The notes: generated by a model not told the origin, from the sequence alone. Shown: positions 1 through 8,369, numbered from the stretch's first letter. The stretch: DNA of 32,443 nucleotides from Candidatus Liptonbacteria bacterium RIFCSPLOWO2_01_FULL_56_20 (GCA_001818655.1 MHLC01000022.1:2319-34761), one strand, 5' to 3'. Translations and numbers: made by a program.

Positions 1-1024
1 AAAGGTGTTGCTGGGGCGGCGTTTTGCGCGGCCCGCGGATCACCAGTTTTCCTTGGATGTAGTAGTTTGCGGACGGTATCGCGTAGGTACACGTGCGTTG
101 TACCGGACACCGGCCGCAGGAGCGTTCGTAGGTCCGTACTTGCGCGGGGCTCCAGACGAGCGGCACGGCGTCAATTCTAGTTTTCCGCCCCTTCTTTTTC
201 TTGTCGGTGGTGCTCAAGTTCCCCGGGTATTGGGCGCAGAGCGCGTACGACAAGAGCCAAACGGCGTCGCAGAGCCGTACCGGGTTAACTCGATGTCTCC
301 GGCAGTAGCGGTAGACCAGCCGCCGCACGCTCGCGAGAACCGCTTCGATATAGAGCCCGTTGCCGTTCAGTTCGCTCGGCGCGTGGCCCGTCGTGATGAG
401 CCGGTTCGCGAACACCACCCTGAGGACGTGGAAGTCCACGGGAATAGGGAAGTGGAAGCGGTCCACGAATCCGGCGTCCATCAGGAAATAGATGAGCATG
501 GAGACCATCTTTCCCTGGAAGCCGTAGAACCCGCGGTGCCGCGCTTTTTTCTTGCCGTTGTTTTTGATGCGCGCGCATGCCGCTTTGTAGCTCTTGACTC
601 CTCGCAAGAGTTCTGTGGGGTCTGACCACCACTCGTCGCGCAGCCGCCTGAAATTCAAGACCCAATTGCGGCTGATCTCGCTTGCCTGGAACCCAAGGCC
701 GACGCTGCGCAGGATGTCGCTGATCTTTTCTTTCTGCCAGTCGTCTATCCGTTCCGGCAGGAAAAGCATGGGATACCGCTCGTAGATTTCTGCGAGAGCG
801 CGTATCGCGACGTAGCTCTCGATACCTCCGCGCATGTAGTAGCACGCGCAGAACAAGAAGAGCGCGTGTTCTCGCGTGCCGAGCTTCAAACTCGGCGGCA
901 GGTTCTCGCGCGCCTGCGGCGGCGTGACCCACGGCAGGTTGTACGGGTATTCCTTGTCTTGGAGCGCCTGGAGCAGGCGCCCAAAGACCGCTTCCGCCCT
1001 CTTGCGGTGTGTGCGTATCTTCAC
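1..1024 (-). CDS. Hypothetical protein, possible HhH-GPD/endonuclease III-like Fe-S DNA glycosylase family; partial, runs off the left edge
   Basis: Minus strand opens with GTG at 1024 preceded by GGAGG (..TTTCTGGAGGGCGCCC-GTG). My translation is stop-free to position 1: VKIRTHRKRAEAVFGRLLQALQDKEYPYNLPWVTPP...FYGFQGKMVSMLIYFLMDAGFVDRFHFPIPVDFHVLRVVFANRLI...CGRCPVQRTC... HhH/'PVDxHV'-like stretch and C-x2-C-x5-C. Absent from the ORF track. Confidence 0.7.
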   Translation of the reverse strand, partial: MKIRTHRKRAEAVFGRLLQALQDKEYPYNLPWVTPPQARENLPPSLKLGTREHALFLFCACYYMRGGIESYVAIRALAEIYERYPMLFLPERIDDWQKEKISDILRSVGLGFQASEISRNWVLNFRRLRDEWWSDPTELLRGVKSYKAACARIKNNGKKKARHRGFYGFQGKMVSMLIYFLMDAGFVDRFHFPIPVDFHVLRVVFANRLITTGHAPSELNGNGLYIEAVLASVRRLVYRYCRRHRVNPVRLCDAVWLLSYALCAQYPGNLSTTDKKKKGRKTRIDAVPLVWSPAQVRTYERSCGRCPVQRTCTYAIPSANYYIQGKLVIRGPRKTPPQQHL

Positions 1025-1181
1025 GGGCGCCCTCCAGAAAGAGAAATTGTGAAAGGATGCTCTTGCGTGAGTTTAGCTCGTGGGTGGCTTTGCGGTCAAC
1101 CTATGCCTCTGGCATAAAATAACATGAGCGATCTATTCGCTTATTCGCGCGAATGAGCGAATAGTTGAGTTATAAAATACG

Positions 1182-1217
1182 TGCGGCCCGGGCAGTTAGA
1201 CAAACTGCACCGGGCCG
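1182..1217 (-). terminator. Rho-independent-type terminator downstream of the DksA/TraR gene
   Basis: CGGCCCGG GCAGTT AGACA AACTGC A CCGGGCCG hairpin; minus strand continues into T-rich ...ACGTATTTTATAAC. Confidence 0.75.
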
Positions 1218-1230
1218 ATGTGGTCAGGCC

Positions 1231-1662
1231 TCAAATCTCAAAGAGGCCGTGGCTGGCGTTCTGAGCGCGCCGATAAGCCAGTATGCGCTCGTGCTGGAGC
1301 GCAAGCTCGCGGGCTTCTTCACAGTCCTTGCAGCGGACCGCGAACGGCAGTGCCCGCAGGCGGCGCTCGAAGATCTCCTTGCCGCACTCGAAGCAGTAGC
1401 CGTAGGAGCCCTGCTCGAGACGCGCGAGCGCTTCGCGGATCTTCGTGAGCACCTCGGCCTTCATCCGGACGAGCTCGCGTTCGATGTCCTCCTGGATGCT
1501 CATTTCCGCCAGTTCGGCAAGATCTGCGCCGCTAGCCAGCGGCTCTTGCTGTCCGGCATCGCGAAGCATGCCGTGTACGTCCGCCAGGATTTCTCGCCGC
1601 CGCCCCTCGAGGATCTCCTTCAAAGCGGCGCGTCGTTCTTCGGTCATCGGCGTTTTCCCCAC
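1231..1662 (-). CDS. DksA/TraR family C4-type zinc finger protein
   Basis: 143 aa; '...ALARLEQGSYGYCFECGKEIFERRLRALPFAVRCKDCEE' is the DksA/TraR zinc-finger signature. Confidence 0.9.
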   Translation of the reverse strand: MGKTPMTEERRAALKEILEGRRREILADVHGMLRDAGQQEPLASGADLAELAEMSIQEDIERELVRMKAEVLTKIREALARLEQGSYGYCFECGKEIFERRLRALPFAVRCKDCEEARELALQHERILAYRRAQNASHGLFEI

Positions 1663-1697
1663 GGCTCACCTCCTACGTCAAGATTGCACCGTAGTCA

Positions 1698-1726
1698 ATA
1701 ATAGCACGTTTATTATGTTTAGTCAA
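1698..1726 (-). promoter_or_regulatory. Sigma70-type promoter for the DksA/TraR gene
   Basis: Minus strand TTGACT-N17-TATTAT (AGTCAA at 1721-1726, ATAATA at 1698-1703 on +). Confidence 0.65.
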
Positions 1727-1732
1727 ATCTGC

Positions 1733-1761
1733 TTGCCATCCGTGAGGGGAGGTGCTATGCT
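1733..1761 (+). promoter_or_regulatory. Sigma70-type promoter for rplJL
   Basis: TTGCCA-N17-TATGCT, divergent from the DksA/TraR promoter. Confidence 0.55.
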
Positions 1762-1839
1762 ACTTCCACGTTCCGAAGACCGCGGGGGCTAGAAACGGCT
1801 TAATCATCCCGCTGAGGAAGCAAGCTTTTATGCATGCTT

Positions 1840-2025
1840 TTGTCGCCCGGAGCGGGCGATTTGTCGTTTAGGGGCGTCCATCGCCGTTGGCGGTGTGCTC
1901 GATTTTGCGAAACCTTACGGTTGGCAAAATCAGCAAAGGTCGAAGATAGATAAATGAAGTCCCGATGCAGAGATCGGGACATGAGAGTTCCTAAGCTCAT
2001 TAGGAATTCGCTAAGGCAACTCTAC
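1840..2025 (+). ncRNA. Structured rplJ 5' leader (candidate L10 autoregulatory leader)
   Basis: Consecutive hairpins: CGCCCGGAGCGGGCG; GATTTTGC-GA-AACC-TTAC-GGTT-G-GCAAAATC (1901-1931); GTCCCGAT-GCAGAG-ATCGGGAC (1959-1980); TTCCTAA-GCTCA-TTAGGAA (1988-2006), just upstream of rplJ. Confidence 0.55.
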
Positions 2026-2547
2026 ATGAAAACCAAAGCGCAAAAACAGGAAGAGCTGGACAAGGGACGCACACTGCTCGGCAAGAGCCAGGCAGTGCTT
2101 TTGGTTGACTTCAGCAAGGTCAAGACATCGGCTTTGCGCAGTCTGCGCCAGGAGCTCAAAAACAACCAGAGCCCGATGCTGGTCATCAAGAAGCGGCTTT
2201 TGAGCATCCTTCTCAAAGAGAAAGGATTGCCCTTCGACGAGCTCAGGGCGAGCGGCGGCATGAAGGCGCCGCTCGGCACGATTTTCGCTTCCAATCTGGA
2301 GCAGGCCGCAGGTTTCGTGTACCGCTTTTTCGCCGCACTGGAGAAAGAGAAAAAAGTGGACTCGGCCAAGGTAAAATTGCTTGGCGGTTATGACCTCTCG
2401 AAAAACGAATTCATTCCGGCGGAGCGCGCCGTATTCATCGGTCAACTGCCGCCGCGGGAAGTGCTGTTGGCGCAGCTGCTCTATATGCTCGCCGCCCCGA
2501 TCCGTTCGTTCCTGTATGTGCTTGACCAGAGGGCCAAGAAGATCTAA
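2026..2547 (+). CDS. rplJ: 50S ribosomal protein L10
   Basis: MKTKAQKQEELDKGRTLLGKSQAVLLVDFSKVKTSALRSLRQELKNN...; start chosen at 2026 rather than the upstream in-frame ATG at 1954, which lies in leader hairpins. Confidence 0.93.
   Translation: MKTKAQKQEELDKGRTLLGKSQAVLLVDFSKVKTSALRSLRQELKNNQSPMLVIKKRLLSILLKEKGLPFDELRASGGMKAPLGTIFASNLEQAAGFVYRFFAALEKEKKVDSAKVKLLGGYDLSKNEFIPAERAVFIGQLPPREVLLAQLLYMLAAPIRSFLYVLDQRAKKI
2229..2249. repeat. Short palindromic element inside rplJ
   Basis: GCCCTTCGACGAGCTCAGGGC; same pattern as 31949-31969 (GCCCTTCG-RCRR-GCTCAGGGC). Confidence 0.55.
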
Positions 2548-2623
2548 CTGGTCGAGTGATGAACTCGTCGAAGCATTAAGCGAAAAGTCAAAACAAACAA
2601 CCTAAGGTCGAAATCAAAAAAAC

Positions 2624-2992
2624 ATGAGCGAAAAATTCGATAAACTTATCTCCGAAATTGAAAAATTGTCCGCGCTGGAGCTCGCGGAACTGGTGAAAGC
2701 GCTGGAAGAGAAATTCGGCATTTCGGCTGCCGCGCCGATTGCGGCAGGCGCAGGCGGAGCCGCCCCTGCTGAAGAAGAAAAAACGAGCTTCAACGTGCTC
2801 CTTAAATCCTCTGGTGAGCAGAAGATAAACGTGATCAAAGTGGTCCGCGAAGCGACCGGCCTGGGGCTCAAGGAATCCAAGGATATGGTGGACGGCGCGC
2901 CAAAGACGGTCAAGGAGGGGCTGAAGAAGGAAGAGGCAGAAGAGTTAAAGAAAAAGCTGGAAGCGGCCGGAGCAACAGCGGAGATACAATAG
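2624..2992 (+). CDS. rplL: 50S ribosomal protein L7/L12
   Basis: [38 protein letters not shown]...[48 protein letters not shown]. Confidence 0.97.
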   Translation: MSEKFDKLISEIEKLSALELAELVKALEEKFGISAAAPIAAGAGGAAPAEEEKTSFNVLLKSSGEQKINVIKVVREATGLGLKESKDMVDGAPKTVKEGLKKEEAEELKKKLEAAGATAEIQ

Positions 2993-3050
2993 ATAGAGAG
3001 TAGGAGATATCCGAAGATAGCGAGTAGGGAGTAGGAAGTAGGGGTATCCG

Positions 3051-3081
3051 AAAGAGCGCTCTTCACAAAGGGCGCTTTTTT
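3051..3081 (+). terminator. Rho-independent terminator after rplL
   Basis: AAAGAGCGC TCTTCACAAAG GGCGCTTTTTT. Confidence 0.75.
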
Positions 3082-3101
3082 GTTTTATGATGGCCTAGAA
3101 T

Positions 3102-3283
3102 GCGCCCATAGCTCAGTGGTAGAGCGTCCCGTTCACATCCGCCTGCCAAAGCGCGCGTTTAGCTCAGTGGTAGAGCGCTTCGTTCACATCGAAGAGGTCG
3201 CTGGTTCGATCCCAGCAACGCGCACCATAAAAGCGGCGGGCAGGTCGGGAAGGCCTGAAGCTCGATCTTTCATGGGCGCACCA
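3102..3283 (+). tRNA. Interrupted tRNA-Val(CAC): outer tRNA halves flanking a nested tRNA
   Basis: 5' half 3102-3138 GCGCCCA TA GCTCAGTGGTAGAGC G TCCCG TTCACAT; 3' half about 3246-3283 CGGGA AGGCC TGAAG CTCGATC TTTCA TGGGCGC A CCA. Acceptor (GCGCCCA/TGGGCGC) and anticodon stem (TCCCG/CGGGA) pair perfectly across the insert. Confidence 0.65.
3153..3227 (+). tRNA. tRNA-Val(CAC), intact, CCA encoded, nested inside the tRNA at 3102-3283
   Basis: GCGCGTT TA GCTCAGTGGTAGAGC G CTTCG TTCACAT CGAAG AGGTC GCTGG TTCGATC CCAGC AACGCGC A CCA; all arms pair. Confidence 0.95.
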
Positions 3284-3331
3284 TTCTCTCATTCGCGCGA
3301 ATGGTAGAATGAGGAGAATGATCAGGCGACC

Positions 3332-3871
3332 ATGAAACGCGCGCTTATTTTCGGTACAATAGTGGTGGCGGGCATCCTTGTGTACGCCGCCGCGTTGCAG
3401 AAACCGGCTGCGCCATCGCAACAACAAACCATGCTGCTCACAAGTTCCGCGTTCGAACAGAACGCATACATCCCCAAGAAATTCAGCTGCGAGGGATGGA
3501 ACATTAACCCTGAGCTTTTGATCCAGGGCGTGCCTCAAGAGGCAAAGAGCTTGACATTGATCATGGATGACCCGGACGCGCCACGGGGCACGTTCACGCA
3601 CTGGCTCGTGTGGAACATTGATCCCACGACGACTGTGATAAAAGAAGAGAGTGTGCCTCCGGGCAGTATCGAGGGCGCAAACGACGCGGGCAAGATTGGC
3701 TACATTGGCCCATGTCCGCCTCCGGGCGCGCCGCACCGCTATTTTTTCAAACTGTACGCACTTGATGTTTTACTTGACCTTAAATCAGGCGCAAGCAAAA
3801 CCGAACTTGAAGCCGCGCTCCGCAGCCACAGTGAGGCGCAGACAGAGCTTGTCGGCCTTTACGCGCGATAA
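3332..3871 (+). CDS. YbhB/YbcL-type Raf kinase inhibitor-like (PEBP family) protein with N-terminal membrane anchor/signal
   Basis: SSAFEQNAYIPKKFSCEGWNINPELLIQGVPQEAKSLTLIMDDPDAPRGTFTHWLVWNID...GYIGPCPPPGAPHRYFFKLYALD. Confidence 0.92.
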   Translation: MKRALIFGTIVVAGILVYAAALQKPAAPSQQQTMLLTSSAFEQNAYIPKKFSCEGWNINPELLIQGVPQEAKSLTLIMDDPDAPRGTFTHWLVWNIDPTTTVIKEESVPPGSIEGANDAGKIGYIGPCPPPGAPHRYFFKLYALDVLLDLKSGASKTELEAALRSHSEAQTELVGLYAR

Positions 3872-3881
3872 CGAGCGCGCG

Positions 3882-5561
3882 TCAAGGCGTTAACGCGCCT
3901 TCGTAAACGGTGTTGATCCGTTGCACGACTACGATCTCAAAGCCCTTGGAAGTGTTTTCTGCGCCTGACGTGAGCGTCACGGTGATGGGATACGTGCCCG
4001 GGGTCGTGGGGAAGCCCGAGATGGTCGCGGGCGCGCGGCACGGCGCCATAATGCAGACCGCTGGCGTGAGGGTGAGCCCCGGCGGGAGATTGCCCGCGGT
4101 GATGCTCCAGACATAGGTGCCTGCGCCGCCCTGGGCAACGAGCGCCGCCTCATATTTTTCGCCTTGGACGACCTGCGGGAGGGATTCCGTGTTGATCATA
4201 AAGAACTGGAGCGGCATAACCTGGAAGTTCGCCGTATTGCTCGTCCCGTTCTTGTTCGTGACCGTGATGGGATAGCTTCCCGGCGCAAGCACGACTTGAG
4301 CGCAGGACGCGAATGGCGCGCAGGGCGTTGCGGGGATCGCGAACGTAAGCGTTTTCCCGTCCGGAGACGAGAGGTCCTGGACCGCGCGCGTGACGCCGGC
4401 GAAGCTTATATGATTCTGCGTCGGCGTGAATCCGAATCCGCCAAGGGTCACTTGCGTGCCTACGCTTCCCGAGCCGGGCGTGATCGTGGTGATGATGGGG
4501 ATCGCCTCCACCTCGTTTTTGTCGCGTATGCGGATGCTTCCGACATCGGTGATCATGTTATTTATCTCGTCCAGTACGCCTTCTATGGTCACGAAAATGT
4601 CCGTTTTGAGGGTGCTTGTGACGGTGACGAGCTTTGCGTCGCGCGTCCGGATCACAAAACTGCCGTCTCCGGCGTTGATCTGCGTGATAATGCCGTCAAT
4701 GGACTGCTTTTCCCTGGCGATTTTCGGCTGGGAAAGGTCGCGGATCACTTCGGCCTCAACGACTTGGGCGTTCGCATCCAATGCCGATCCGTAAATATTC
4801 AGCTTGTCGCCGATCGCGATGCTGTTGAACGCGATATTCCCCCGGTTGCGGTCAAGGATGATGGTCTTTGACGTGACCCGCACCTCGTATTTTCGTACAA
4901 AATCGAGCTGTGGCCGCACGAGCGGGGGAACCGCGATGCTCCGTCCCGCGGCGCTCTCGTCGAGCGAGCGGACGCCCAAGGGGCAGGGCGCCTCTGTTTT
5001 CGCGCCGTTCCAGAAGCCGTAGCACGGATACTCCGGCCGCTGGATCACAATGAGCGTCTGCGGGCTTCCGGCTGCGACGCCGATCACTTCGGTGTTATCG
5101 AGCTGGATAAAGGTTCGCTCAGGCGGCTTTGAAAGATTGCGCACGATGAGCCCGCGGATCGAACCATCGGTGTTATAGAAGCCGTAGACGTTGATGAGAT
5201 CGCCTACCGAAAAATCCGAAAACGCCGCGGCTTGACGTTGTTTCAAGAGAAGGATGGTTTCTGCAGTGATCTGGATGCGGTAGCCAACTTCCCGGGGCGA
5301 GGGGCATATGGCAGATTCGCCTCGCACCGCGCTTTCGCTCGGGAACCGCAGACAGCTTACCGAAGCTGCGAGCGTGGCCGCGGCAAAGATTTCCGCAGGC
5401 AGTCCGCCCGAAGAGATCTGCGTGATCCGCATCGACGGAAACTGAAGAATATCTCCTTCGTCAATAATTGCAGGCGCAGCATATGCGTTATTCCCTGCGG
5501 AATAAGGGATAATGACAAGCGCTGCCGCAGCCGCGATGATGAGTAATAAGTTCTTCGCCAT
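3882..5561 (-). CDS. Secreted/surface protein with IPT/TIG and putative Ig domains
   Basis: Start at MAKNLLLIIAAAAALVIIPYSAGNNAYA (signal peptide); 'ITTITPGSGSVGTQVTLGGFGFTPTQNHISFAG' TIG motif; 'GGAGTYVWSITAGNLPPGLTLTP...ISGFPTTPGTYPITVTLT' putative-Ig motif. Confidence 0.85.
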   Translation of the reverse strand: MAKNLLLIIAAAAALVIIPYSAGNNAYAAPAIIDEGDILQFPSMRITQISSGGLPAEIFAAATLAASVSCLRFPSESAVRGESAICPSPREVGYRIQITAETILLLKQRQAAAFSDFSVGDLINVYGFYNTDGSIRGLIVRNLSKPPERTFIQLDNTEVIGVAAGSPQTLIVIQRPEYPCYGFWNGAKTEAPCPLGVRSLDESAAGRSIAVPPLVRPQLDFVRKYEVRVTSKTIILDRNRGNIAFNSIAIGDKLNIYGSALDANAQVVEAEVIRDLSQPKIAREKQSIDGIITQINAGDGSFVIRTRDAKLVTVTSTLKTDIFVTIEGVLDEINNMITDVGSIRIRDKNEVEAIPIITTITPGSGSVGTQVTLGGFGFTPTQNHISFAGVTRAVQDLSSPDGKTLTFAIPATPCAPFASCAQVVLAPGSYPITVTNKNGTSNTANFQVMPLQFFMINTESLPQVVQGEKYEAALVAQGGAGTYVWSITAGNLPPGLTLTPAVCIMAPCRAPATISGFPTTPGTYPITVTLTSGAENTSKGFEIVVVQRINTVYEGALTP

Positions 5562-5636
5562 GGTCACAGTGCATATTATACTACGAATCTCTGCACGAGG
5601 CGTTACATAGTCGCACTGCGCTATCCACAGGGTATC

Positions 5637-5665
5637 TTGACGCAGGTCTGGATCAACGCTATTGT
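5637..5665 (+). promoter_or_regulatory. Sigma70-type promoter
   Basis: TTGACG-N17-TATTGT. Confidence 0.5.
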
Positions 5666-5677
5666 TAGCCAATTCCC

Positions 5678-5800
5678 ATGCAGGCGTTTAACTTCGCAAC
5701 CAAGGATTTTGCAGCCGCACTTCGCACGTGCTGGCTGCTTTTCGGCATTTACTTTATTGGCCGACCAACGGATCAGGAGGCGACTACCGCAATGTTCTAG
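5678..5800 (+). CDS. Candidate small protein (40 aa, one hydrophobic segment)
   Basis: MQAFNFATKDFAAALRTCWLLFGIYFIGRPTDQEATTAMF*; 12 nt after a candidate -10 and followed by a hairpin at 5828-5855. No clear SD. Confidence 0.3.
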   Translation: MQAFNFATKDFAAALRTCWLLFGIYFIGRPTDQEATTAMF

Positions 5801-5827
5801 AGAAAAGTATTAACAAGAACGAACTTG

Positions 5828-5855
5828 CAAGAGCCCCTGATCCGAGGGGCTCTTG
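5828..5855 (+). terminator. Strong hairpin, possible terminator
   Basis: CAAGAGCCCC TGATCCGA GGGGCTCTTG perfect 10-bp stem. Confidence 0.6.
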
Positions 5856-5951
5856 TGTTATGCGGCCTGAAAATCGTCCGGCTGCGCAGGTGCAGATGAA
5901 CGATTTTCAGATCGCATGGTGCGGTCTGAAGCACATTAGTGAGGGGGCGTT

Positions 5952-6518
5952 ATGCAGCAGGGCAGGACAACTCCGGGAGAGCCGGCGATTGAGCGCATCT
6001 TTGCGTTCAAGGGAACAGTAGGGGAGCGAATTCTTGAAGAGATTGCTCATCCTACGGCGCAGCCGATGCGCCACAAGCGGGTTTTCGGAACGATGTGGGT
6101 CCGAAAGTGGGGAGCAGACGGTCATGAGGCTTGCAGAGGCATCGTGGTCGTAGGCACCACACGTATCCCGCTCATGCTTGAGAAAGGCATGGCGGTTGCG
6201 GACGAGCCGAGGACGCTCGTTATCCAGCAGGTGCCGGGATGCAGGCATTCGCTCAAGCCCGCGGTAAACGGCAGCCGGGCAACTATTCTTGAGGTCGGAA
6301 GCGAACTGAACGAGAATCGGCTTAAGGGATTTGCCTGTCAAGTTGTTGCGGCCTTCGTGATCCACGGCTTTTGCTGGAAAGATCGCAACGGCAAGGAGCT
6401 GCAAGAGCCCTATGGCGACAGGGTTGACCCTGTTGCGAAAGCAAGGCGAAAGGCAAAGAAAAAGGCGAAGCAGCCACAAAAGCCTGACAGCTACGACCGC
6501 TACCTCGGCATTTGGTAG
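5952..6518 (+). CDS. Hypothetical protein with basic C-terminal tail
   Basis: 188 aa ORF, SD-like GAGGGGG upstream of ATG; preceded by inverted repeat CTGAAAATCGT...ACGATTTTCAG. Confidence 0.6.
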   Translation: MQQGRTTPGEPAIERIFAFKGTVGERILEEIAHPTAQPMRHKRVFGTMWVRKWGADGHEACRGIVVVGTTRIPLMLEKGMAVADEPRTLVIQQVPGCRHSLKPAVNGSRATILEVGSELNENRLKGFACQVVAAFVIHGFCWKDRNGKELQEPYGDRVDPVAKARRKAKKKAKQPQKPDSYDRYLGIW

Positions 6519-6749
6519 GCCTTTGGTAGCGCTGTCCTTTCTGCTCTTGCCGCCCAAGTTTACGGGGAATCTGCTGCTCTGGCCCAAGCCGGAGAATTGC
6601 CGGTTCCCCGCTTCTTTTTTCAAAACATTTGGGTTAGATTGGTAAAGATGAAAATCCTGCGCACGAGGTTTAAAAAAGACCGGGTTCGTCCGTTGTAATA
6701 AAACCGGCCGAGTACCGCAGGATAAACAGGTTTTTCGGAACGTGAAGCT

Positions 6750-7745
6750 ATGAAACTATCTATCGGTATTGTGGGGCTGCCGAATGTGGGCAAGTCAACT
6801 CTGTTCAACCTCTTGACCAAGCAGAGCGTTTTGGCGGCCAATTACCCGTTCGCGACCATTGACCCGAACGTGGGCGTGGTCGCCGTGCCGGACGAGCGGG
6901 TGGATACGCTCGCAGAGATGAGCAAGTCCAAAAAGAAAATCCCCGCGGTCGTGGAGTTCTATGACATCGCAGGACTGGTGAAGGGCGCTTACAAGGGCGA
7001 GGGGCTTGGCAACCAGTTCCTCGCGCACATCCGTGAAGCGCAGGCGATCGTGGTCGTACTGCGCGTATTCAATGACCCGGGCGTGGTTCATGTGGAGAGT
7101 ACCATAGATCCTCTGCGGGACATGGGAACCATAAATACGGAATTGGCGCTCAAAGACCTGGAAACCGTGAACAAGCGTTTGGATAAAGCAGAGGGCGAGG
7201 CGCGAACCGGCGATAAAAAGGCGATAAAAAATATGGAGGTGCTTAAAACGGTCAAAGCAGAACTGGAAAAAGGGAATTTGATCCATCAATTCGGCGAAGA
7301 GGAAATCGTGCGGGAGATGCAGCTTTTGACCTCAAAAAAACAGCTGTATCTCCTGAACGGCGATGAGGCCGACGTGAGCGCAAGATTGGAAGCGGAGATA
7401 AAAAAACTGGGCGCGGATTATTTGGTCGCGAATTTGGCAGCGATTAAGGATCTGGGCGAGCTCATAAAAAAAGCGTATGCGATCCTGGATCTTATAAGCT
7501 TTTTAACTACCGGCGAAGACGAAACCAGGGCGTGGACTATCAAGCGCGGCACCAGGGCCCCGGAAGCGGCCGGCGTGATCCATACTGATTTTGAGAAGAA
7601 TTTCATCCGCGCCGAGGTCGTGAATTGGAAAAAGCTGCTTGAGTCAGGCGGATGGAGTCAGGCCAAGCAAAAAGGGCTGATACGGCTCGAAGGTAAGGAG
7701 TATGTGGTGCAGGACGGGGACGTGATGGTGGTGAGGCACGGGTAG
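6750..7745 (+). CDS. ychF: YchF family ribosome-binding ATPase (Obg-related)
   Basis: MKLSIGIVGLPNVGKSTLFNLLTKQSVLAANYPFATIDPNVGVVAVPDERVDTLAE...YDIAGLVKGAYKGEGLGNQFLAHIREAQAIVVVLRVF. Confidence 0.97.
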   Translation: MKLSIGIVGLPNVGKSTLFNLLTKQSVLAANYPFATIDPNVGVVAVPDERVDTLAEMSKSKKKIPAVVEFYDIAGLVKGAYKGEGLGNQFLAHIREAQAIVVVLRVFNDPGVVHVESTIDPLRDMGTINTELALKDLETVNKRLDKAEGEARTGDKKAIKNMEVLKTVKAELEKGNLIHQFGEEEIVREMQLLTSKKQLYLLNGDEADVSARLEAEIKKLGADYLVANLAAIKDLGELIKKAYAILDLISFLTTGEDETRAWTIKRGTRAPEAAGVIHTDFEKNFIRAEVVNWKKLLESGGWSQAKQKGLIRLEGKEYVVQDGDVMVVRHG

Positions 7746-7760
7746 TTGACGTGCGCCGAG

Positions 7761-8369
7761 CTAAGACCGCCGTTCCAGCGCACTACCCAGCGTTTCGTCG
7801 TCCGCAAATTCTATCTCGCCGCCCGTGGGCAATCCTCGCCCCAGGCGGCTTACTGTTTTCGCGAGCGGCGCAAGTTCTTTCATAAGGAGCGAGGCGTTGA
7901 AATCTCCCGCAGAAGTAGGGTTGAACGCGAGGATTACCTCTTTTGCCTGCCCGCCCAATTCTTTTTCAATGAAGCGCTTGAGATTCTGCAGGCGCAGTTT
8001 TTGCCATTCTTCCAAAATGCCCGTCTTCGGAATTATCCCGAGGATGCAGTAGCGGCCGGTGTATTTTCCCGTGTTCTCAAGCGAGAGGAGGTCAGTCTCT
8101 TTTTCCACGATCATGATCACGCCAGGGTCGCGGCTCGGGCTCTCGCAGATATGGCAGAGACGGCCGGGATTTTGATGGACGAAAAAGCAGCGCTCGCAGA
8201 TCTTCACCCGGCCGAGCTCGTCAAGGTCGCGCGCAAGGCCGTGGATGGCATCGCCGCCCTGCGCGACAAGATAAAACGCCAAGCGGGTCGCCTGGCGGGG
8301 GCCGATCGAGGGAAGCTCGGCCAAGCGCTCAATAAGTCTTTTCGCCGACTCCGGCAGGTTCGCTTTCAT
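7761..8369 (-). CDS. recR: Recombination mediator RecR
   Basis: LAELPSIGPRQATRLAFYLV...CERCFFVHQNPGRLCHICESPSRDPGVIMIVEKETDLLSLENTGKYTGRYCILG. Confidence 0.96.
   Translation of the reverse strand: MKANLPESAKRLIERLAELPSIGPRQATRLAFYLVAQGGDAIHGLARDLDELGRVKICERCFFVHQNPGRLCHICESPSRDPGVIMIVEKETDLLSLENTGKYTGRYCILGIIPKTGILEEWQKLRLQNLKRFIEKELGGQAKEVILAFNPTSAGDFNASLLMKELAPLAKTVSRLGRGLPTGGEIEFADDETLGSALERRS

Noticed and set aside
5-625. ORF of 206 aa on + strand
   Set aside because: Shadow of the minus-strand GTG gene (1024 to 1); no SD and unnatural composition.
285-932. ORF of 215 aa on - strand
   Set aside because: Out of frame with the better supported minus-strand frame; Arg/Ala-rich shadow composition.
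3102-3283. Simple tandem pair of tRNA genes
   Set aside because: The first copy lacks its 3' half until after the second complete tRNA, and the distant halves pair perfectly.
4164-4871. 235-aa + strand ORF
   Set aside because: Antisense to the well supported TIG/Ig-domain gene.
5907-6623. ORF of 238 aa on - strand opposite the 188-aa hypothetical
   Set aside because: The + strand ORF has a better SD and a basic tail typical of real proteins; not fully excluded.
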